Source of the DNA: Gonium pectorale
Lineage: Eukaryota > Chlorophyta > Chlorophyceae > Chlamydomonadales > Volvocaceae
Assembly (NCBI GenBank): GCA_001584585.1
Contig: LSYV01000028.1
Coordinates: 8,930-53,764 of the forward strand
DNA length: 44,835 nucleotides
Direction of reading: 5' to 3'
Shown here in pieces: positions 22,201 through 32,671 of this stretch. The position numbers were made by a program, and so were the translations under genes. The notes beneath the pieces were generated by a model, which searched no databases, was not told the origin of the DNA, and worked only from the letters and a program-made list of their open reading frames with translations. Position 1 is the first letter of the stretch, and every line of letters begins with the position of its first letter.

Positions 22201-25200
22201 CCCTCGCAGCGGCGGCCAAGTCCGCCGTCACCCCCTGCTGCCCCAGCTCCGGCCACAGGCGCGACCAGTGCTCCACAAGGCCACCCCGGCCGCGGGCAGG
22301 GCTACGCAGGGCAAGGGCGCTCCCCGGCTCCGCCCCATGGCCCTCCGGCGCAGTTGCAGATCCATGGGTCACCAGCGCGGCCTCCTGCTGCGCAGACGTC
22401 GGCGTCGAGCCGGTCGCGCCGGACCAGCCCCCGCCCTGCAGCCCCGGCGGAGGTAGCGTCGCCGCCAGCGTCCCCGGCGGCTGCGCGGTCCCAAGCGCCG
22501 CAGGTCGCCGCTGGGTCTCCCNNNNNNNNNNNNNNNNNNNNNNNNNNNNNNNNNNNNNNNNNNNNNNNNNNNNNNNNNNNNNNNNNNNNNNNNNNNNNNN
22601 NNNNNNNNNNNNNNNNNNNNNNNNNNNNNNNNNNNNNNNNNNNNNNNNNNNNNNNNNNNNNNNNNNNNNNNNNNNNNNNNNNNNNNNNNNNNNNNNNNNN
22701 NNNNNNNNNNNNNNNNNNNNNNNNNNNNNNNNNNNNNNNNNNNNNNNNNNNNNNNNNNNNNNNNNNNNNNNNNNNNNNNNNNNNNNNNNNNNNNNNNNNN
22801 NNNNNNNNNNNNNNNNNNNNNNNNNNNNNNNNNNNNNNNNNNNNNNNNNNNNNNNNNNNNNNNNNNNNNNNNNNNNNNNNNNNNNNNNNNNNNNNNNNNN
22901 NNNNNNNNNNNNNNNNNNNNNNNNNNNNNNNNNNNNNNNNNNNNNNNNNNNNNNNNNNNNNNNNNNNNNNNNNNNNNNNNNNNNNNNNNNNNNNNNNNNN
23001 NNNNNNNNNNNNNNNNNNNNNNNNNNNNNNNNNNNNNNNNNNNNNNNNNNNNNNNNNNNNNNNNNNNNNNNNNNNNNNNNNNNNNNNNNNNNNNNNNNNN
23101 NNNNNNNNNNNNNNNNNNNNNNNCCGCCCCTGCGGCCGAGCAACCCGCGGTTTCGGCGCAGGTGCAGGGGGCCGCGGATGCGGAGGCTCGGTCGGCTCCC
23201 GCAAGGCCTGCTGAACTGGAGGGTAATGGTGGCGTCGACGCCGACGCCGACCCCTTCGCGGCGCCCGCGGCCCAGGCGTTCGCCGCCTTGTCGCGGCCCT
23301 TGCGGGACGGGCAGGACGGCGAGGCGCTGTGCAGTAAGCGCGGCGGGGCTGCATCGGTTGAGGCCTCGCCAGCTCCTGCTTCCGCGGCGGCGGCGCAGCC
23401 CGCCTCGCCGCACACTGGCGACCTGCTGACGGGAGCGGCCGTGGTGACGGCACCAGAGGCCCTACTCGCGGGCGTGTCCTGCGCGCCCGCCGCGGCGGCC
23501 GGCGACGGCCGACTCGCGCAGTCGGCGGCGGCGGGGAAGCGGACCGCGATGTGGCAGGCCGCGGCGGTGCCAGCACCGGCGCCGCCGTGCGCCTCCTCCC
23601 TCTTGCTCGACGCCGAGCCGACCTCCTCGCTCAGCAGCTGCCCCGCTGGCAGCGTTGATGCCACCGGTGCCTGTGCCGGCGCCACCGGCGCTACCTGCGC
23701 CGCCGGCGGCGGCGCCGTGTCCGCGGGCGCCTCCGACCGGTCGCTATTGTCCATTCGTGGCGTGGACTCGGGCCGCGCTCGAGACGAGGGACTCGAGCTG
23801 GAGCGACACCTCAACAACCCGCTGTACGACGTCTGGTCAAATAGCAGCAGCGCCACCTGCAAGCGGCCCAGCGTCGACCTGGCGGCACGCCAGGCGGAGG
23901 CATTTGCAGCTGCCGTGGCCGCCGCCGCGGCCGCCGCAGCCCCCGCCCCACCGCCGATGGAAGCCGCGGCGGCCGCGGCGTCGGTGTCGCCAGCCGGCAG
24001 CCGGTTACGGCTGGAGACGTCGCGGCATGAGGAGGTATCTGCCAGCCCAGCTCCCGCGGCGCACCCGCATCCGCCGCCGCCGCCGCTCGACATCCCCTCG
24101 GGCGCCGCCGGTGGCGGCGCGCCGACGCCCATTGCTGCCGTGCCGGCGCTGCCAGGGGCTCCGGGGGCTGTTCCGCACTCGGCGCCGCCGCTGTCGCCTG
24201 GAGCGAGCACTCCGGGCAGTGTCCTGCCGGCGACACCCAGCCCCCGACTCGGCCTCCCCCCTTCGTCTGGCATCTTCACCTCGCCGGCCGCGGCTCCGAC
24301 GGCGACGGCGGCGCTGCCGCCGCTGCCCGCCGCTTCGCCATCCACAATCGCCTCCACCGCTGCCGCTGACGGCGCGGCCGGCGCGGCGGCGCCCGCCAGC
24401 GGCGAGACCACAGCGGTGACGCTGGGCCGCCTCAAGGCGGAGCTGCTGCGGCATAACAGCGGCGGCTCGGGCGCAACGGAGGGCGTGTCGCCGGCGGCGC
24501 CGACGGAGCAGGTCGTGATCGTCGGCATGGTATTCCAGGTGGGGTTGGTGTGGGGCTTCATGGGACACACGTATCTTTTAGCGGCCTTGTGTGGGCTGTT
24601 TGGAATCCACATTGGGCAATGGGATTGGGTCCTGGGCGAGCTGGTCTGTGAGCGCCTTCTTGAGGGCGGGGCACAGCCAGTAGACAACGGTGCGGTTCGT
24701 CACACCGGTGTTCTTGTTGGCGCTCTTCTTGAATGGCGCGAACATCTCTTAGGTGCGGATATCAGCCTGGGTTTCCTGTCCACTAGCAATGAAGGGCGTT
24801 GGCATGGTGTTGAAGGCGGGGATCCCATGGAGGGCTCTATGGTTTGTGGACAAGGCGGGGCTTCGTCAAGGGCCGGCGGCCTGGGGGTTCGGCTCTGACG
24901 GGAAATCGGGCCCAAGTGACGTTACCGGGTCCGGCTTTGCGGGCAAGGTGTTCGTCAAGGGGCTGTGGGTTCTGTGGATACCGGCATGTGGGCTGGTCCG
25001 CATCTCTTGGTTGCACGGGCTATTTTTGCCCCGGAAATGGGCTTCCGAGGCACGCGACGTGACGTGACCGGCTGGCTTGCTTGATCCGGGTCCGGGTGCG
25101 GGTCCGGGCGGCTTTCAGCCTAGATCTGGATCTTTCAATGGGGCCGTGGTGTATGTGGGTACCGGCACGAGGCCGTGATTGTGGTCCGCGGAGGAAAGGG

Positions 25201-25878
25201 CACATGCGTAAACAGGGCCTGTGTCAATCCCGTAATCGGGGCCACGTCCACTTCCCTCCCTCCCCGAGTCCCGGCCCTCCGCCGGCCCTGCCCTGCCCCC
25301 ATCCCGTCGGGATGGCATGCTCCTGGGGCCTCTCGATTGAGAACACCCTCCGATTTACTGACTCCCATTCCGTCGTCGTCGATCATCCACAGGTGCCGAA
25401 CGCAGCCCCGGCGTTGGCTCCTCCGCCAGGGCCCGCCCTCGTGGAGCATCCCGACGGCAGCGTGCAGGTGCTTATGCCGCCGCCGCCACCACCAGCGCTT
25501 CCAGCCCGCGCCGCCGCCGCCATCCGGGCTGCTGCCGCTGCCAGGAGCACCTCCGACATCGCCAACCTGCCGTACGCTGACTACGACCTATCGTACGCCC
25601 CAGACGAGCCGCCGCCGCTGCCGCCGCTGCCGTCGGTCGAGGAGCTGGCGGCGGAGGCGGCCGCCGCCGACGCCGCCGCCGACGTGGTCGCCGCCGGCGG
25701 CAATCCGGCGCTGGCGGCCGCCCACGCGGCCGAGGATGCGGCGTTCGTGGCCAGATGCGCCGCGCGCGACGCGGCCCTCGTCTCGGCGCTGGCGGCGGGA
25801 GACGCGCAGGTCCGTGTGGCGGCAGCGCGGGGGAGCGGCACCGGTTCCAGCAGCGCCGGCGGCGCCGTCCACGGCTGA
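19203..25878 (+). CDS. DA2: DA2/GW2-like RING-type E3 ubiquitin ligase, 9 exons, interrupted by an assembly gap
   Basis: Homologue of the plant DA2/GW2 RING ligases, which limit organ and seed size by ubiquitinating targets. Exons are 19203-19385, 19461-19553, 19632-19712, 19800-19886, 20197-20745, 21272-21361, 21766-21858, 21982-24538 (gap 22522-23123) and 25393-25878; all junctions are phase 0. Residues 1-61 carry [20 protein letters not shown] and APCAPG, typical of the family. From residue 62 comes the [38 protein letters not shown]. Then [21 protein letters not shown] matches the conserved helix after the RING. Intron 2 has a GC donor (CAG|GCGAGT). Exon 6 encodes ten consecutive His (residues 347-356). 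[16 protein letters not shown] at residues 387-402 resembles the UIM-like region of DA2. The rest is Ala/Pro/Gly-rich. N count changes the frame across the gap, so gap length is nominal. Nominal total is about 1,400 aa, far above the ~400 aa of plant members. The RING half is certain; that the post-gap part belongs to the same gene is likely. Confidence 0.85.
20068..20150. repeat. Tandem repeat of about 40 bp, two copies, in intron 4 of the DA2-like gene
   Basis: GGGCGTCGTCCGAAGAGC and CCTGACTT(T/C)GGT(T/C)CGG occur twice in order. Confidence 0.65.
22522..23123. other. Assembly gap (602 N) inside exon 8 of the DA2-like gene
   Basis: Run of N within GC-rich low-complexity coding sequence. The coding frame differs by one position on the two sides when N are counted, so the true length is not 602 or the flanks contain errors. 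Confidence 1.
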
Positions 25879-26200
25879 GCAGTTTCGACAGGACTGCCAT
25901 ACTCTACTGCAATCGTGCGCCCCTGTGTGGGGGGGGGGGGGCAGCCTTGCCTGGTGGGGCGTTGGAGAGCCAAACGGGGAGCACGGACACTGGCGCCTTG
26001 GCCGCCCTCGTCGGCAGTCATGGCAGTGGCGCCCGTCTGTGGGGGCGTTGGAGTCTCCGAAGCCGGGCGCACGGACCTGACAGGGGCGGGGAGGTTTTGA
26101 GGCGGAGCATAGTGCGCGGGCGACAGCTGAGAAACGCGCCGCGTCCCTCGGCCTCGCAAGGGAAAGGTGTGAGCATGATGGACGGGTTTGGCTGCACGGC

Positions 26201-26205
26201 TGTAA
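26201..26205 (+). promoter_or_regulatory. TGTAA polyadenylation signal of the DA2-like gene (candidate)
   Basis: TGTAA lies 322 bases after the stop codon at 25878. Confidence 0.45.
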
Positions 26206-27519
26206 TTACGGTGCTGTGTGCACAGCCCGTCGTACATGGCGTACGACAGGGTGCCCGTCCCCAATGTACAATACGCAAACGAACATCCGCAGCATAGCGG
26301 GCCATTACCTTATGTATGGCGGAGGGGTCATGGAAGGGCCATTGCGGCGGCGCATTGCTGCCTAGTATGACAACACGGTGGTACGACATGCTTATGTTGT
26401 ACGACATGATGGTGCAGGCGGCCGGCTTGGGCGCCAGCCAGCCCTGCATGTGGCTGGCTGGATGCGTTTTGGGTTGGTGGTTTTGGTTTGACAAGCTATA
26501 CTCAAGGTGGGCGCGAGGCATGGCAGAGGGAAGGAGGGGGGGAAAGTTGGCCTTGAGACAGGGCTGGACGCTGGGACGGCGCCGGTGGCTGCGTCAACTT
26601 GCGCCGCGCGGTGGGGAGGTGGGGAGGAGGCATGCAATGCAGGTGTCGTGCGTTGTACATTTTCTCTTGGAGGAAGCGGTGTGTGGTCCATTTTGTTACA
26701 AACACGCGGACGGCGCCTGCGTCCGCGTGGAGCCTCCCGCGCGCAGCGGTCGCATCGTGCGCGGAGTCGCGGCGTGTATCATGGGTGCGCCCCTGTCGGG
26801 CCGTTGTTCGGCAGTTGGTGACATTGTTCATCGAAACGGTTGCCATGTGATCCCTCGGCTCGCCGGGGACGGGCGGGTTGGCCCGCCCCACCTGCCGGCC
26901 TGCCGCCATTCTTTCTTGTTCTCGCTGCTGCTGTCTGCAGCGATAATGCCTTGGCTGCGGCGCCACAGCCGAAAACCCCGTGTGCGCCCGCCAGAGAGGC
27001 GCTCCTGCGCCGTGCCGTACCGCTGTCGTACTTCTGTCTCGTACATGGAGTTGATGGGCCCGGGAGGCCAACAGCGGCTGGGGGCGCTGGGGCATACGAT
27101 GCGCGTGTTGCGAGGGGGTGTGGGAATGTGTTGAAACGAAACGGTATGTGTGTAGGAGGTCATGTACTGGTATGGATGTGGACGTGGGTCTGGATGCACG
27201 CGGTCGTACCCCCTCTCCACCCGTTGCTGTACGGATGATCAGACCTAATAGCGCCCAACGAGGCGTGGATACCGCGCTTTTAGATAAGAGTCGGGTTGCG
27301 GGGCTGGTGGCGGCTGCCCAGTCCCTTCAGGGGTATTTCGTTGGGGCTTGGGGTGACCCGAGTAGTGTGCCTTATTCATTCTACTGCCGTACTGTGGTTT
27401 CGTCGTACACTATGCTTGCTGTTATCGGGCTGGGCGGCACGGGCGCCGGCGGCGCGGAGCTGGGCGGCGCAGGCGACGGCGGGGCCGGGCTGGGCGGCAC
27501 GCTGATTGCACACCGCGAT

Positions 27520-27845
27520 GCTGTGCGATGTCCCGCCGCAACACAAAGTGTACAAGAACATCTACAATGGAAGCGGTGTTGAACGCAACCACTGCGCTCG
27601 CGGGCTGACCACAGCAATGACCGTCTCTTCGACTCTGGCTTGTTTGGGGCCTGGGGGACCACCAGGTGTGACCCGCGTGCGGGCGTGCGATGCCGCGCCG
27701 CAATTCAAAGTTCACCAGAAAAGGCTCAAATGGGATGTCAACCGCAACCGTGAGGTGCCGTGCGGTGCCGTGCAGCAATACAAAATTAACGATAGTGGCA
27801 TGTCTACTGCAACCACCCGGCTCGCGTGGCTGGCCACTTCTGGTA
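27520..27845. repeat. Three degenerate repeats, spacing about 80-170 bp
   Basis: Units start GCAACACAAAGT, GCAATTCAAAGT and GCAATACAAAAT and each ends in (C/T)GCAACC. The first and third also share GGCTCGCG-like ends. No coding content was recognised. Confidence 0.45.
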
Positions 27846-28256
27846 GGGTAGAAAGTCGTTTAATTTGCGTCCTGCACGTCGTTCCACGCTGCTGTCGTAC
27901 GCCACCGCTGGCAGCGGCATGTTGCGGTAACCCGTGGAACGGGCAAGGGCGGTGCCGCGAGCTGACCTGAAACACCACTGGGGCACTGCACGGCCGCGAG
28001 GGTGGTGCCGGCGGGCACAGGAAGTGCTCAGAACGCCTTTCCCGCTCTTACATGGTCATCTAGCAATGAGCATCCTTGGATACTCCGCACCGGGCGGGCT
28101 GACGATGGCATCTAAGTAGCTGACTGGGGAACCGGACAAAGTGGAACCCGCAACGCGTGGCGAAGGCGGAGACAGACCAGCCCGCGTGAAGCTGTCCATC
28201 CGCCGCACACTCCGTCCGAATCGTTTGCACGGCCCAAACGCCGCACCCATACATGC

Positions 28257-28261
28257 TTACA
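28257..28261 (-). promoter_or_regulatory. TGTAA polyadenylation signal of the glycosyltransferase-like gene (candidate)
   Basis: Minus-strand TGTAA, 65 bases after the TAG stop at 28327. Confidence 0.5.
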
Positions 28262-28326
28262 TGGTGGCCACGCTCAAAGCGGGCATGGGCGTCTCCTGGT
28301 TGCCACGTGTGCCCTCATGACAAACG

Positions 28327-30553
28327 CTATGATACGGACGCCGCGACGACCTCCGCGGAGGACATGGCGCGACGGCGGCAGATGTGGCTCGTCACGTTTT
28401 GCATTAGCAGCCTCCATGACGCAAGGCTCTGCTCGCGTATGCGAGCCATAATCCGCCGGCCCATCTCTCTCTTGGCTTTGAGTAGATCGGCCGTCTTCGG
28501 GTCTGCGCGCGCGCACAAAGCAACCAAGGATCCGCTGAGGAAAACACGTCGCGACACGCTACGGTCAAAGCAATGGGTGAGCCGTGGATGAATGAGTTTG
28601 CACGTCACGACGTGCTAAGGCCGCCTCGCTCGTAGCCAACCGCCGCCACCGCGCTTTCAAGAGACTGGTCGCAACCTACCGGTCAGGATAGATGCAAGGT
28701 GACCCCAGCTGTCAAAGTAGACGAATGCCTGCATTGCGCATGAACGAATGGTCCCGTCAGCGGTCCAACCGCAGCAGCATATAAAAGAACACCATTTTGG
28801 TTTGGCGCTCACCTCTTTGAAGTCGGTGTGGTACCACTCCATGAGCCCGATGTTGTTTGGCTCCAGCACCCATCTGTGTGCACAGAAGCGCGCGCTTGGA
28901 GCATACATGCATCAGGCATGCGTTCGGCGTGCTCCCCCGCCGACGTACGTGCTAATAACGTTTGTCCTAAGAAGGCCTCGACTACTGTACCTGGGGATCA
29001 ACGAGCCCGTGCACATCTTTGGCATGCGGCGCACAAACTTGGCGCTGGGCAGCATGTACACGCCGCCGGCCGCGAGCGTCTCGTACATTCCCATGATGGA
29101 CACCTGCCGCGCAAGCACGCACGCAGCGGGTGTACGGCGTCGGGACCAACACATATTTAGGACAAGCAGAAAGCAGAAATAGGACTGTGAGGTGAGGTTG
29201 ATTAACAGCTACGTGTGTGTGTGTGCTGGAGTACACTCGCCGATGCCCGTGGAGGATCGCTTACGTACACACCTGGTACGGCACATGGATTACTGCGTCG
29301 TACGTCGCCAGCCCTTTTGGCCCACCGTAGTGCTTTCCCGCTACGTCTGCGACCTTGAGCAGTCCCTTCTTCTTGAGCTCGGGTATCAAGCAGGAGCGAT
29401 CGCCCTTGTGCTTGGACACAATTACAAAGCGTTTCTGCTTTCCCGTGCGAGGCGGGACGTTGAGCAGCGCAAAGCCGACCGGGCGGATCATGAGGTGCCG
29501 CGCTGCGGGCAATTCCACCCTGGACCTGATGGTAGCAAGACAAGCACACAAAGGAGCACGAAGTTAGTTGAAGGTACGGCTTCGAGTGGTTGCGGCCTGC
29601 TGCCCACTGATAGGGAAGATACCGGTATAGGCGATGACCTCGATGGCTCACCTTCGCATGTGCTCGGCCTCATAGGGATTGTTGGTGATCCACCAGACAT
29701 GCTCCCACGTAGCGGCTTTAGCCATCAGTGATACGTACGCATCGGAGTCTTTGATGTGGATGTTGAAGCGGTTGGTGACTTGCAGAATGGTCGGGGTCTG
29801 ACAGCCGTGTTGCAAGACCGGCCGAGCTGCAGGGGCAGGCAGGTAACGACAGCATGCTCAGTCGGAGGGACGACCGGGCATGCTGAAGAGACGCCGCTGC
29901 GAAACGGACTTGCCATCCACAACGGTGTCACAGAATACCAAAACGTCGGAAGACCTGCACATAAGCTGGCCCATCGTTTGCCACACATTGTCGGCGCCAC
30001 GAGAATCAACACCGTACGGAAGATACCTGCGGTGAAGCCGTTTCAACGGTATACCTCGGGCGGCATGCCTGCCTTACCCCAACAACGACCCACCTAGCAG
30101 GATTCACTCGTATCCAGGGCACTGAAAGCTCTGCTGCCGTTAACATCCAATCCCACAATGTTCCGCTGTGACGAGTAAAGTAGGTCACCCTTGGCGGCAG
30201 CTTTGCCTCACAGACCGCGCTGTTTGCAGGAAAAAGGAGCAAATCCTGCTGGCGTTATGCATGCTTGCTGGCACATCCAGGCTTCCGCCCCTCAGCAGTC
30301 ACATTCAGCGGTGTCCCACCGTGTGTCAAGCTGCCCTGGGTTGAAGTCAGCCCAGTCGGTGACATTGCTGTAAAGCTCGGCGAGCTCGCTCTCCGACAAC
30401 CCTGTAATGTCGTGCATGCCATTCAATTGAACGATACTCTCGAGGCTGTTGCCGCTTACGGTAACGAGCACCTCACGCACTTGCGCATGTTGGTACCAAC
30501 GCTGCGAGGCAAACAAGGCTGGCCCCGAGCACCTTTAACAGCATGGGCGACAT
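28327..30553 (-). CDS. Putative secreted/Golgi glycosyltransferase-like protein (10 exons, 406 aa)
   Basis: Exons on the minus strand: 30553-30481, 30401-30320, 30219-30094, 30026-29914, 29826-29652, 29525-29273, 29103-28991, 28873-28813, 28728-28680 and 28502-28327. All phases join and the total is exactly 407 codons. Residues 1-24 (MSPMLLKVLGASLVCLAALV...) form a signal peptide. N37-V-T is a possible glycosylation sequon. Motifs in order are RVTYFTRHSGTLWDWM, SSDVLVFCDTVVDARPVLQH, TILQVTNRFN, VWWITNNPYEAE, RPVGFALLNVPP, KRFVIVSKHKGD, YGGPKGLATY, MYETLAAGGVYMLP (residues 280-293), EWYHTDFKE and FVYFDSWGHL. The MYETLAAG segment resembles the nucleotide-sugar-binding part of GT-B glycosyltransferases, which is why I infer that class; no catalytic residue is proven. 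Intron 4 (29827-29913) needs a GC donor (GATG|GCAAGT). The first intron is only 79 bases and is the weakest junction. Confidence 0.72.
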
Positions 30554-32671
30554 CGGTAAGACCAGGAAGTACGTTTGGTCACGGGGTACTCATAATCAAG
30601 GAAAGCTGGGAGTAGATAATCTCTGTTTGACACTGCAGTAAGGCGGGCTCTGCACCGGCATGAGGCCGCTAGGGGTCGCTTACGAAGAACTTCAACGTCC
30701 AATGATAAGGCTGCAAACAGATTGCAGTGCTGCAATGGAATGCAGTAGGCAACAGGAGGTTGCAGCATGTTGCTGTAGGTTGCAGAGGTTGCAGTTACAA
30801 CGCCCTAACCGTCCCCCGAACTACCGCCGCCCCTCGCCCCCTCCAGCTCGGCCGCTGCTTACACTGATGCTGAGATCCTTGGTGATGCAGAACTCTTGCA
30901 AGGTACGCAGTCTGGGGGTCCCGTGTTTGGAACCCTGGGCGCGTCAATCTGAGGATGCGCACAAGCACACGGGCCCTCTGCCATCCTGGCTTTATGGGAC
31001 CCATTCGTGCCCAGCCCCACGCCTTGATTGGCCCGGGGTAATGTTGCCGTTTGGGGCTTTGCTTGAGGCCACCGTTGCCGCCGTCCCGGAACACGGCACG
31101 CGGTATCCAGAACACGTACGAAGAACAGGACAGCATGAACGGACATGCCCACCGTTATCTACGGACATGCCCACCCGACAGGCGCAACAGCTGCTGCCAG
31201 TCTGGCGCGTGGGCACGAGACTGGGGCGCGCGAGGACCGTGGAGTGAGCAGGCGGGCCGTCCCGTCCCGAAGGACCAGCCGAACGGGCCGCCGCAGTACT
31301 ACTACACCTGGCTGGATCCTGGATCCTGCATGTGTATGTGGGATCAATAGGGGCACGTCCCACGCTGCAGCAATCCATTACACAGATCTGGTGGGCACAG
31401 CCCGCCCCCAACCAGAGCGATCGCTCCTTAGACCCCCGGGGCTGCCTCCGTCCCCTGCGGAAGACCACGTCCGTTTGTACAACCATTTTAAACGGCAAGA
31501 AATGCTGTACTCTTCCTTCCTCTTCGGCGCAGCACACTCCACGCACTGTACGGTACGGCACGCTGTGCACAAGCTACGAAGTAATCACCAACCGGGCGAC
31601 CCAACTGACACTCGTCCCTTCGACGCGAAACAACAATGCTCTTCTGCACCGCGGATGGCACCGATGCTAGTTGCTTGGGGAGTAGTTGCTGTAAGAGAAT
31701 TCTTCTCGAGGCCTCTCTCTTGAGCGTCGCCGTCGCCACCACCACCGCCGCGCCCGGACGCCCCGCCGATGCCTGCCCCGCAAATAGCCCGCCAATCTGG
31801 CGGCCGGTCAAACACAGCACCGGCGACGCGACCAGTGCCGCTGCGCCTTGCAGTCGCAGCAGTCATTTTCAGCCAAGCGAGCTCCCCCAATCCCCGGGAC
31901 CCCCATGGATCAATGTGCGCGGATGAGGCCTGGCGTAGCCCACGACGGAGAGGGCGATGAATGCGCGCCCCCTAGCCGTACATCCGTACAGTAGTACACT
32001 CTTTTGCAGTACAGCTCGTTGGCCCTTATGCACCATGCGCCGTACATTGATGTCCTCGGCCGCGAGCCATGTTACACCTGTTGTGGGGACGGGGCGGCGA
32101 CGAAGGGCGGGGCGGGGCTGGGCGAGACGGGGCGGCTGCATTGGAGGGGGAGCTCAATGGGAGCATGGGCATTCACCGCACGGCGCAAAAGCCATATACC
32201 AACGCCGAAACCCCACCAGCACAGAGTCCAACTTCTGATACGGTGTACGAACAACGTCTTCATGATGTCGGAAAAAACGAAAACTTTCCCACCGTGGCTC
32301 CTCGGCCCGCATCAGGTTACGGAACTGCGAGGGGCCGAAACCCAAGCCTTTTGCTTCCAAGTTCTAAACCCTACAATCGTTTAATATTGCGACTGCGTGT
32401 TGTCCATCGCTCCCTACCCCTCCTCACGTGGGGAAGCACATCGTGACGGCGAAGTGTGCTTGACCCCACGATCACGAAGAGCGAATCCCTATGTGTTGCC
32501 GCTTCTCCGCTCTCCCCTCTCCTGCCAACCTCCCTCCTTCTCCCCATCTGGACGACGGGAAAGCGCTCCCTCATGTCGGTACCGGCAACGATTTTTGTTT
32601 GCCTCTCCTAGCCCGCCCCTCCTGCACCCTCCCCTCTCACCCCCTTCAGCCCCCTCCCCACTACTCCCCAC
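30554..32671. other. No supported gene
   Basis: Upstream of the glycosyltransferase-like gene and downstream of the CBM45-like exons, so missing 3' exons of the latter may lie here. At 30721-30800 the motif TGCAG recurs about six times. No domain was recognised. Confidence 0.5.

Larger units (their letters stand above)
25879..28326. other. Intergenic, convergent 3' ends of the DA2-like and glycosyltransferase-like genes
   Basis: Several 100-270 codon frames exist on both strands, but none is protein-like. Holds the degenerate repeats at 27.5-27.8 kb, a GGCGGC-rich minisatellite at about 27428-27500 and a GTCGTAC...GTACGAC hairpin near 26229. Confidence 0.6.

Noticed and set aside
22369..24687. 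772-codon minus-strand open frame across the gap
   Set aside because: It mirrors the GC-rich plus-strand DA2-like exon, includes the N run, and has only Ala/Gly/Ser-rich content without domains.
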